Shown: positions 14,125-20,462 of the stretch, in pieces
How the letters are laid out: the number at the start of each line of letters is the position of its first letter
Position numbering within the stretch: position 1 is the stretch's first letter
Origin: Flavobacteriales bacterium
GTDB lineage: Bacteria; Bacteroidota; Bacteroidia; Flavobacteriales; Flavobacteriaceae
Direction of reading: 5' to 3'
Assembly (NCBI GenBank): GCA_027008965.1
Contig: JALVDN010000398.1
Location: 1-20,462, forward strand
DNA: 20,462 nt
Notes under the pieces: generated by a model
Database searches by the model: none
Told to the model about the DNA's origin: nothing
Seen by the model: only the letters and a program-made list of their open reading frames with translations
Translations under genes and position numbers: made by a program

Positions 14125-14338
14125 CACAAAAAGGAGGGTTTCCGGTATGCTTGCAGGCACACCATGCAACGGTTTTGGGTTCAGTGATTTCTACTATCAC
14201 CGGTTTAAAAGAAGTGCTTTTATGGGATCCGTCGCAAAAAGGTTGATTTTTACTGAGGCCACAGGCACACCAAGCGTATTTTCCCGGTTCCATTTTCAAA
14301 ACAATGGGAGATTTTTGAACTATTTTAGGTTTATCCAT
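14102..14338 (-). CDS. Tandem CDGSH iron-sulfur domain protein
   Basis: A 78-aa protein made of two CDGSH zinc-finger-like domains in a row: CACGLSKNQPFCDGSH (24-39) and CACKHTGNPPFCDGSH (60-75). Each supplies the three cysteines and one histidine that bind a redox-active [2Fe-2S] cluster in this family. A two-domain monomer corresponds to the class related to mitochondrial MiNT, whereas mitoNEET-type proteins dimerise through one domain each. No signal or membrane helix is present, so it is cytoplasmic, unlike its partner MsrB. It lies 17 bp after the outer-membrane protein gene and overlaps msrB, which places it in the middle of the operon. Electron transfer or cluster delivery is possible; the actual partner is unknown. 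Confidence 0.92.
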   Translation of the reverse strand: MDKPKIVQKSPIVLKMEPGKYAWCACGLSKNQPFCDGSHKSTSFKPVIVEITEPKTVAWCACKHTGNPPFCDGSHKKL

Positions 14339-14355
14339 ACTTTAATTTATTTACA

Positions 14356-14835
14356 TTAAAAAACATATCTGACCGAAAAGGCTCCTCCGTCAACCCACAA
14401 CCCCAACAAACCGATGAAATGCATGGAAGGTTTCCAGTCCAAACTAAAGTTGAGCGGTATTTCTTTCATTGTAAATTCCAAGCCGAAAATCCCGTCAATA
14501 CCAATGAGGGTATAAGGTTGATAATATCCCCACCAAGCATATTTGCCGTGATAAAATCCGATATGGCCACCTGCTCCTACATACCATCTTAAATTTCCTA
14601 GATCCGAATCGATATTTTTAATATCTTCATGTTTTTCATATAAAGCCGTGAAATTCATCCCTCTCCACCTGCTTGTAGCTAACAACTCTATAGCATCGGT
14701 GCGAGACAAAAATTGTTTGTAGGTGAAACCATTGAATAAACCGCCACGAACCCCCAGCGCATGTGTATAATCTTGAGCATTAATCAAATGTATAAATAAT
14801 AAAAGCGCGCCGGTTGTTATCCAAATTTTTTTCAT
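14356..14835 (-). CDS. Small outer-membrane beta-barrel-like protein
   Basis: A 159-aa secreted protein of unknown function. The signal peptide MKKIWITTGALLLFIHLINAQ is cleaved near residue 21. The remainder is aromatic and Gly-rich with alternating hydrophobic strands (LGVRGGLFNGFTYKQFL, LRWYVGAGGHIGFY, GYYQPYTLIGIDGIFGLEFTM, LNFSLDWKPSMHFIG) and ends in VRYVF, an aromatic terminal residue as expected for an outer-membrane barrel. At this length it would make about eight strands. It starts the operon with the CDGSH and msrB genes. The start is preceded by AAAAAAGGAGGTGAATG on the minus strand, a full Shine-Dalgarno sequence that is unusual in this phylum and spaced only 3 bases from the ATG. 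Confidence 0.8.
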   Translation of the reverse strand: MKKIWITTGALLLFIHLINAQDYTHALGVRGGLFNGFTYKQFLSRTDAIELLATSRWRGMNFTALYEKHEDIKNIDSDLGNLRWYVGAGGHIGFYHGKYAWWGYYQPYTLIGIDGIFGLEFTMKEIPLNFSLDWKPSMHFIGLLGLWVDGGAFSVRYVF

Positions 14836-14838
14836 TCA

Positions 14839-14843
14839 CCTCC
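14839..14843 (-). promoter_or_regulatory. Strong Shine-Dalgarno site of the outer-membrane protein gene
   Basis: On the minus strand AAAAAAGGAGGTG (14849-14837) precedes the ATG at 14835. GGAGG (14843-14839) is only 3 bases from the start, closer than usual. Other genes in this window have A-rich leaders without such a site. Confidence 0.55.
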
Positions 14844-14936
14844 TTTTTTCAACCTAAATATAACGATTTTAATCATACGATGTTGTATTTTCTGCTTTTT
14901 TCAAATAGTTATTAACTTGGATACTTGAAAAACTCG

Positions 14937-14964
14937 GGAAACTTTTTTTGGTTATTTAGTTTCC
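14937..14964 (+). promoter_or_regulatory. Inverted-repeat operator candidate for the TetR repressor
   Basis: GGAAACT (14937-14943) and AGTTTCC (14958-14964) form a perfect 7-bp inverted repeat with centres 21 bp apart, two helical turns. It covers the -33 element and part of the spacer of the tetR promoter, the right place for autorepression of the efflux operon. Confidence 0.6.
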
Positions 14965-14978
14965 TTGTGTTATATTTG
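14947..14978 (+). promoter_or_regulatory. Promoter of the tetR-efflux operon
   Basis: TTTG (14947-14950), a 20-bp spacer and TATATTTG (14971-14978) match the Bacteroidota promoter consensus. The ATG of tetR is 20 bases downstream. The inverted repeat at 14937-14964 overlaps it. Confidence 0.8.
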
Positions 14979-14998
14979 CATCATTATTTTCTAAAAAT

Positions 14999-15604
14999 AT
15001 GAAGGAGCGAATACTACAAACCGCATCTCAAATGTTTTTGAGCCAAGGCTTCAAAACCACCACCATGGATGATATTGCCCGTGAAATGGGCGTTTCCAAA
15101 AAAACACTTTATAAATTTTTTCAGAACAAAGAAGATTTGGTCAAAGAAACCACGCTATATGTTTTCGGATATATTTATAAGAACATTGATAAAATAAAAC
15201 AGCAAAACCTAAATCCTATTGAAGAATTTTTTCAAATCCGGAAATTCATAAAAGAATCCGTTAAAACCACTTCTTTTTCTCCCTATGCCCAACTGAAAAA
15301 ATATTATCCCGACATTGCCCAAATGCTATTGAATCTAAAAAAACAATATGTGATGCAAAGCATTGAAGAAAATTTGAAGCGCGGTATTGATGAAGGAATT
15401 TATAAAAAAAATATGGATATCAATTTTATGAAAAGATGGTATTTCGGGAATGTGTATTTACTTATCAGTGAAGAGAATTTTCCGTCGGATGAGTTTGACC
15501 GGCGTGAAATTTCAAACACTTTTATTAAAATTTTTCTGCAGACCATCACGAATAAAAAAGGTAAGGCCCTATTAAAAAAACTCAAAAAGACTTACGGAAT
15601 ATGA
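14999..15604 (+). CDS. TetR/AcrR-family transcriptional regulator
   Basis: A 201-aa repressor-type regulator. The N-terminal DNA-binding domain (about 1-47) is typical: ILQTASQMFLSQGFKTTTMDDIAREMGVSKKTLYKFFQNKEDLV, with the helix-turn-helix at about 24-43. The rest is an all-helical ligand-binding and dimer domain (50-201) without a recognisable specificity. The gene opens the efflux operon and its stop overlaps the next start (ATGA, 15601-15604), so repressor and pump are made from one mRNA. Autorepression through the inverted repeat at 14937-14964 is likely; the inducer, presumably a pump substrate, is unknown. Confidence 0.93.
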   Translation: MKERILQTASQMFLSQGFKTTTMDDIAREMGVSKKTLYKFFQNKEDLVKETTLYVFGYIYKNIDKIKQQNLNPIEEFFQIRKFIKESVKTTSFSPYAQLKKYYPDIAQMLLNLKKQYVMQSIEENLKRGIDEGIYKKNMDINFMKRWYFGNVYLLISEENFPSDEFDRREISNTFIKIFLQTITNKKGKALLKKLKKTYGI

Positions 15605-16953
15605 AAAAATATATTTTCATCCTGTGGATATTTATGGCTCCCGGCTTAGTAAAAGCTCAAGATCAATCTTCTTTTACACTGGAGCAAGCCATTGATTATG
15701 CGCTTCAAAATAATATCCAAATAAAAAAATCGGTTAATCAAATATCCATAGCTAAAAAGAAAGTTTGGGAAACCACTGCCATGGGGTTGCCACAAATTTC
15801 AGGAAATGTTTCATATCAAAAATTTATTGAACAACCGGTCAATCTGTTGCCTGCCCGCATTTTTAATCCGCAAGCGCCGCCTGATCAATATGTTCCCGTA
15901 AAATTCGGAACCGAACAAAGTATGAAGTGGGGGCTTCAGTGGAATCAATTGATTTTCAATGGATCATATATTGTAGGACTTTACTCGTCACGTGTATATA
16001 AAAAAATATCCGAACTGGCCCACGAGAAAACCGCACAAAAAATTCGTGAAGCAGTAACGCAAGCATATACAAATGTTTTACTCATCAATCAGTCTTTGGA
16101 TATTGTCCATCAAAACATCAAAGTTTTAGAGAGAAACTTGTTTGAAATCAAACAAATGTATGAGAATGGATTGGTTGAATTGACCGATGTTCAGCAATTG
16201 GAAATCACCCTTCAAGATTTGAAAAACCAACTTAAATATCTTGTTTCCAATCAGGAAAATGCCTATGAAATGTTGAATTATATCATGGGAAGAAAACCGG
16301 AAGCACCAATTGTTTTAACCGACGATTTTGAAAGTTTGGCAGAAAAATCAGCTGACTTGAATCTTCTAAAAACAAACCTCAACGAAGAAAAAAATATTGA
16401 CTTGAAAATAGCCGGCAATCAAACCCGGGCCAAAAAACTTCAAATGCGTTATGAACAAAGTCAAATGCTGCCTTCCATTGTGGGTTTTGTAACCTATGGA
16501 AAAAATGCTTATAACAACGACTTTAAATTTTTTGAAGATTCTCAAAACTGGTATGAACAGTCTATTCTTGGAATCAATATCAGTATTCCGCTATTTGGAG
16601 GTTTGGCCCGGCAGAAAAAAATAGGCCAAGCCAAACTGGAATATGAAAATGCCAAATTGGATTATGAAGATGCTCAAAGAAAATTAAAACTTGAACTGAC
16701 CAAACTTCAAAATGAGTATGAGTTGGCCATAGATAAAATGAATACTGCCCGTAAAAACCTGGAATTGGCAGAATCCATAGAGAAAAAAGAGCAAATCAAA
16801 TATAACGAAGGTATGGGGTCAAGTTTTTCACTCTATCAAAGCCGGATGCAATTATATGCCAAACAACAAGCTTATCTCCAAGCCGTTGCCAAAGTTATCA
16901 TGCTAAAAATCAAACTTGAAAATATATTGGGATTAAATAATAAAAACATTTGA
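15601..16953 (+). CDS. TolC-family outer-membrane efflux protein
   Basis: A 450-aa exported protein. A signal peptide (1-20, ending VKAQ) precedes two outer-membrane efflux (OEP) repeats, each made of long helices and a two-strand barrel part. FTLEQAIDYALQNNIQIKKS (25-44) is the typical first helix. TTAMGLPQISGNVSYQKF and QMLPSIVGFVTYGKNAYN mark the strand regions of the two repeats, and SILGINISIPLFGGLARQKKIGQAKLEYENAKLDYEDAQRKLKLEL is the usual second-repeat core. As a trimer it would form the outer-membrane exit duct of the pump encoded downstream. Its start overlaps the tetR stop and its stop is 2 bases before the next ATG. Confidence 0.93.
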   Translation: MKKYIFILWIFMAPGLVKAQDQSSFTLEQAIDYALQNNIQIKKSVNQISIAKKKVWETTAMGLPQISGNVSYQKFIEQPVNLLPARIFNPQAPPDQYVPVKFGTEQSMKWGLQWNQLIFNGSYIVGLYSSRVYKKISELAHEKTAQKIREAVTQAYTNVLLINQSLDIVHQNIKVLERNLFEIKQMYENGLVELTDVQQLEITLQDLKNQLKYLVSNQENAYEMLNYIMGRKPEAPIVLTDDFESLAEKSADLNLLKTNLNEEKNIDLKIAGNQTRAKKLQMRYEQSQMLPSIVGFVTYGKNAYNNDFKFFEDSQNWYEQSILGINISIPLFGGLARQKKIGQAKLEYENAKLDYEDAQRKLKLELTKLQNEYELAIDKMNTARKNLELAESIEKKEQIKYNEGMGSSFSLYQSRMQLYAKQQAYLQAVAKVIMLKIKLENILGLNNKNI

Positions 16954-16955
16954 AT

Positions 16956-18107
16956 ATGAGAAAATTTATCATACCGGGTTTAACCGTTTTATTGTTGAAT
17001 ATAGCTTGTGAAAATTCAAACGGAACCACTTCCGCAGAAAATCAGGATTTGGAAGTAAAAAAAGAAATACTTCTTAAACAAATAGATAGTCTTCAAGCCG
17101 AACTGGAGCAAATTAACCGTCAGCTTGGATTAAAAAACATGGTCAATATCCCCTACATTCAAGCTGATTCGGTAAAGACCTCAACATTTACCAAATACTT
17201 GGAGTTTCAAGGCAATGTAAAAACCGATGGAAATGTTACGGTTGTGCCGTCATTTATGGGCGAAGTAAAAAAAATCTATGTGAAAGTGGGTCAAAGGGTG
17301 CGCAAAGGGCAACCGCTCATGAAATTGGATGATGCAGTGTTGCGCAATCAAATTTCGGAAGTACAAACCCAGTACAAATTGGCTAAAACCGCTTATGAAC
17401 GCCAAAAAAAATTATGGGAGCAGAAAATAGGTTCAGAAATGCAATTTCTTCAAGCCAAAACCAAAAAAGAATCTTTGGCAAGAAAACTCAACACACTATA
17501 TGCACAACTCAAAAAAACAGTAGTTAAATCTCCCATTTCAGGAACGGTTGACGACTTGATGATTAAAGAAGGAGAAATGGCTACACCGCAACGTCCGGTG
17601 GCTCGTATAGTATCATTAAAAGATGTTTATATGGAAGCGGATGTGTCGGAAAAATACCTTACCAAAATTAAAAAAGGAACACCGGCCGAAGTGATTTTTC
17701 CCGAAATCAACAAAAATATCTTCACTAAAGTCAATTATACAGGTAATTTCATTCATCCCAACAACAGAACTTACAAAATCCGGGTGAATATCCCCAATAA
17801 AGAAAAACTTTTCAAACCCAATTTGATGGGAATTATCAAAATAAAAGTTTTGGAAGTAAAAGATGCCGTTGTGATTCCTCTCTCGTTACTTCAAGAAGAC
17901 ATTGAAGGCAACAACTTCGTTTTTGTATTGGAGCCCACGGATGAAGAAGATATTTTTTCAGTCAAGAAAAAGTTTGTCAAACCCGGAGACATATATAAAA
18001 ACCGGGTATGGATAAAAGAAGGACTTCAACCCGGAGAAATTATACCCCTTACAGGTGCACGCGGATTAACAGAAGGTGATTTGGTTAAAATAACCCGACA
18101 AGAATAA
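16956..18107 (+). CDS. RND efflux periplasmic adaptor (membrane fusion) lipoprotein
   Basis: A 383-aa adaptor that joins the RND permease to the TolC-like duct. MRKFIIPGLTVLLLNIACENSNG is a type II signal with the lipid-modified Cys at about 19. A predicted coiled coil follows early (about 32-62, EVKKEILLKQIDSLQAELEQINRQLG), upstream of the normal adaptor hairpin. The biotinyl-lipoyl-like halves are VPSFMGEVKKIYVKVGQRVRKGQPLMKLDD and VVKSPISGTVDDLMIKEGEMATPQRPVARIV. The helical hairpin lies between them, and the beta-barrel and membrane-proximal domains follow (DVYMEADVSEKYL, KVLEVKDAVVIPLSLLQ). The frame extends to a TTG at 16950, but the ATG at 16956, two bases after the tolC stop, is a better start and keeps the signal peptide short. 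Confidence 0.93.
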   Translation: MRKFIIPGLTVLLLNIACENSNGTTSAENQDLEVKKEILLKQIDSLQAELEQINRQLGLKNMVNIPYIQADSVKTSTFTKYLEFQGNVKTDGNVTVVPSFMGEVKKIYVKVGQRVRKGQPLMKLDDAVLRNQISEVQTQYKLAKTAYERQKKLWEQKIGSEMQFLQAKTKKESLARKLNTLYAQLKKTVVKSPISGTVDDLMIKEGEMATPQRPVARIVSLKDVYMEADVSEKYLTKIKKGTPAEVIFPEINKNIFTKVNYTGNFIHPNNRTYKIRVNIPNKEKLFKPNLMGIIKIKVLEVKDAVVIPLSLLQEDIEGNNFVFVLEPTDEEDIFSVKKKFVKPGDIYKNRVWIKEGLQPGEIIPLTGARGLTEGDLVKITRQE

Positions 18108-18111
18108 TACT

Positions 18112-20462
18112 ATGAAGAAAATATATAAAACATTCGGTTTAACCAATTGGGCGCTTAGCAATCTTAATACCGTCAAACTTTTGATTTTGATCATCACGCT
18201 GGGCGGTTTGATTGCTTATATCGGATTGCCGCGCGAATCATTCCCCACCGTTTCCGCTCCTGAGGTTTTTGTTTCCACACCTTATCCGGGCAATGCTCCT
18301 CAAGACATAGAATCCCTGATTACCCGTCCGTTGGAGCTTGAAATAAAAAAAATCAAAGGAGTGGATGAAATTACTTCTGTTTCATCTTCGGGATTTTCCA
18401 GTATAGATATCAAATTCAAATTTGACGTGGACCCCGACAAAGCACTGGCCGATGTGAAAGATAAAATTGACGAAGTCACCTCGGGCAAAGATTGGCCTTC
18501 AGATGTTCCTACCGATCCCAAGGCTGTCAAGTTGGATTTTTCCGAAATGATGCCGATAATGAATATCAATATATCCGGCAATTATCCTTCTGACGAACTG
18601 AAAAAAATGGCCGAAGCCTTGCAAGATGAGATAGAACAATTACCTCAAATCTCGGCGGCGGACATCAGGGGCGTACAAGACAAAGAAGTGGAAGTGGCCG
18701 TAGACCTTAATGAAATGATTGCCCGAAACATTACATTCAATAATATTACCCAAGCCATCAAAAATGAAAACTTAAATGTTTCAGCCGGTGAAATTAAAGA
18801 GGGAACAGTCAAAAGAAATGTAAGGGTAACAGGAGAAATCAAAAATCCTAAAGAACTGGAAAATATCATCATACGAAAACAAAATGACAAGGCAGTTTAT
18901 CTGAAAGATGTTGCCCGTATCAAGTTCAAACAAAAAGAAGCCGAAAGCTACGCGCGTGAGTTTGGCAAACCGGTGGTGATGTTGGACGTGAAAAAACAAA
19001 GCGGAGCCAATCAAATTGAAGCCGCCGAAGCCATTAACAGGATTATAAAAAAGTTTCAAAAAGAAATTTTGCCCGAAGACGTTAATGTTAATATTACCAA
19101 TGATTTGTCTGATAGAACCAAAACACAGGTTTCCGATCTGGAAAACAGCATCATTTTGGGGACGCTATTGGTGGTATTCATTTTAATGTTGTTTTTAGGA
19201 ACACGCAGTGCCCTTTTTGTAGGCATTGCCATTCCACTTTCCATGTTGATGTCCTTTTTGATATTGTCATTTATGGGGGTTACCCTCAATACGATGGTAC
19301 TATTTGCACTGGTTTTGGCACTTGGTATGTTGGTAGACAACGGAATTGTGATTGTTGAAAATATTTATCGCTACAGACAAGAAGGCTATAAAGCACTGGA
19401 AGCCGCCAAATATGCCGTAGGTGAAGTGGCTTGGCCCATCATTGCATCTACGGCCACCACCGTTGCCGCATTTATTCCCTTAGCCATGTGGCCGGGAATC
19501 ATAGGAGAATTTATGAAATACTTGCCACTTACTTTGATGATTGTTTTGAGTTCTTCGCTTTTTGTGGCATTGATTATCAATCCGGTTTTGACAAAGTTAT
19601 ACATGAAAACCGGCGAATCGGTTCCCGATGATACGGAAACCGTTTGGAGGAGAGCTCTCTTTTTCCTGGCACTATCCATTATTTTATTTATAGTTGAATG
19701 GCTATTAAAAAATGAAATCGGTTCAATCAGGTTCATTTTGAATTCATTCGGGGTATTATTCTTGGTCGTCTTTCTTTGGATTTTGCTAAATCATTATGTA
19801 CTCAGGCAAACCATGCATTGGTTTCAGTATAACTTTCTTCCTAAACTGGAAATGCTTTATGAAAACACCATCCGGTGGACGCTCAGCGGAAAGAAATCTT
19901 ACTTGGTCTTTTTCTCTACTGTTTTTCTTTTGATTTTTTCCATCATGTTGTTAAAGATCTTTCCTTTGAAAACGTCATTCTTTCCCAATACCGAACCCAA
20001 TCAATTGTATATCTACATCAAATTTCCCATAGCCACCGATATTGAAGTGGTCAATAAATTCACAAAAGAACAAACCAAAAAAATCCAATCCTTTTTCAAA
20101 GAAAACAACTTGGAATATATGGTTCGTTCCATAGTGGAACAAGTAGGCGAGGGAACCGACGATCCGAGACGCGAAAGAGGAAACAAAAAAACGCCTAATA
20201 AAGCCAAAATCATTATTGATTTTGTGAAATTTGATGAAAGAAAAGGAGTAAGTACATCCTTTGTAATGGATGAGCTGAGAAAAGTATTAAAAGGATATGC
20301 AGGCATTCAAGTTTCAGTGGATAAAGACCAGCATAAACCTCCTATGGGACCACCGGTGGACATAAAACTATTGGGCGATGACTATGATATTTTGTTTCAA
20401 ACCGCTTTAGATGTTAAAAAATACATTGACAAACAAGGAATTCAAGGAATAGAAGACCTTCA
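18112..20462 (+). CDS. RND-family efflux permease, 3' end outside the window
   Basis: The ATG at 18112 opens a frame that runs without a stop to the window end (783 codons seen; such proteins have about 1000-1150). TM1 (about 23-43) is followed by porter domain motifs (TPYPGNAPQDIESLITRPLE). TM2-TM6 include VLALGMLVDNGIVIVENIYRY. In that TM4 motif D409 fits the proton-relay aspartate D407 of AcrB, while the second position is asparagine (N410). Between TM6 and TM7 two additional hydrophobic segments (about 515-532 and 541-562) occur that AcrB lacks. The second porter half begins at about 612 and is cut. It starts 4 bases after the adaptor stop. Substrate cannot be predicted; drugs, bile salts or lipids are all usual for the family. 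Confidence 0.93.
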   Translation, partial: MKKIYKTFGLTNWALSNLNTVKLLILIITLGGLIAYIGLPRESFPTVSAPEVFVSTPYPGNAPQDIESLITRPLELEIKKIKGVDEITSVSSSGFSSIDIKFKFDVDPDKALADVKDKIDEVTSGKDWPSDVPTDPKAVKLDFSEMMPIMNINISGNYPSDELKKMAEALQDEIEQLPQISAADIRGVQDKEVEVAVDLNEMIARNITFNNITQAIKNENLNVSAGEIKEGTVKRNVRVTGEIKNPKELENIIIRKQNDKAVYLKDVARIKFKQKEAESYAREFGKPVVMLDVKKQSGANQIEAAEAINRIIKKFQKEILPEDVNVNITNDLSDRTKTQVSDLENSIILGTLLVVFILMLFLGTRSALFVGIAIPLSMLMSFLILSFMGVTLNTMVLFALVLALGMLVDNGIVIVENIYRYRQEGYKALEAAKYAVGEVAWPIIASTATTVAAFIPLAMWPGIIGEFMKYLPLTLMIVLSSSLFVALIINPVLTKLYMKTGESVPDDTETVWRRALFFLALSIILFIVEWLLKNEIGSIRFILNSFGVLFLVVFLWILLNHYVLRQTMHWFQYNFLPKLEMLYENTIRWTLSGKKSYLVFFSTVFLLIFSIMLLKIFPLKTSFFPNTEPNQLYIYIKFPIATDIEVVNKFTKEQTKKIQSFFKENNLEYMVRSIVEQVGEGTDDPRRERGNKKTPNKAKIIIDFVKFDERKGVSTSFVMDELRKVLKGYAGIQVSVDKDQHKPPMGPPVDIKLLGDDYDILFQTALDVKKYIDKQGIQGIEDL

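Noticed and set aside
14125..14169. Longer MsrB N terminus (MHGVPASIPETLLFV)
   Set aside because: It would bury the lipoprotein signal and overlap the CDGSH gene by 68 bp; it is the CDGSH coding sequence read in another frame.
1..20462. CRISPR array, insertion sequence, phage or toxin-antitoxin genes
   Set aside because: No regularly spaced direct repeats, transposase or integrase motifs, terminal repeats or toxin-like small gene pairs were seen.

Overview
The window is a stretch of chromosome from a Bacteroidota bacterium, most likely of the Flavobacteriales type. The case rests on several independent signs. Promoters match the Bacteroidota sigma consensus TTTG-N19-TAnnTTTG, and Shine-Dalgarno sites are mostly absent. 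Rho carries a long K/E-rich insertion. The TonB protein has the PVFPGCE-type C-terminal domain of this phylum, the exb cluster has two exbD genes, and DUF2851 and PspC-like genes are present. DNA is moderately AT-rich except for a sharply GC-rich, repeat-laden, apparently non-coding block at positions 1-316.

Layout. (1) 1-443: GC-rich palindromic repeats, then the greA promoter and a terminator-like leader hairpin. (2) greA (+) overlaps tail-to-tail with an NhaC-type Na+/H+ antiporter (-), which is divergent from a crotonase gene (+). (3) tonB (-) and tRNA-Leu(CAA) (-), each with its own terminator. (4) Thioredoxin (+) and rho (+). (5) tRNA-Ser(GGA) followed directly by exbB, a four-helix membrane protein, exbD1 and exbD2 (+), ending at an intrinsic terminator. 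(6) A secreted PhoD-like phosphatase (+) converging on a three-gene operon (-) of DUF2851, a PspC-like protein and a K+ channel with RCK domains, coupled by ATGA overlaps. (7) A small lipoprotein (+) converging on an outer-membrane protein / tandem CDGSH protein / MsrB lipoprotein operon (-). (8) A TetR-controlled RND efflux operon (+): tetR, tolC-like, membrane-fusion lipoprotein and RND permease, the last cut by the window end.

How the genes work together. ExbB/ExbD1/ExbD2 and the TonB encoded 3 kb away can form the proton-driven motor that energises outer-membrane TonB-dependent receptors. The TetR-TolC-MFP-RND set is a complete tripartite efflux pump with its repressor, and a perfect inverted repeat over the promoter is a good candidate operator. 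Thioredoxin, MsrB and the CDGSH protein are redox-related. The antiporter and the K+ channel handle monovalent cations. GreA and Rho are core transcription factors.

I do not see a defence island, phage, transposon, CRISPR array or obvious new multi-gene machine. The most interesting leads are the greA leader attenuator-like hairpin, the TetR operator, the DUF2851 protein with a PD/ExH motif and exactly four cysteines, the exb operon that seems to depend on a tRNA promoter, and the GC-rich repeat block.
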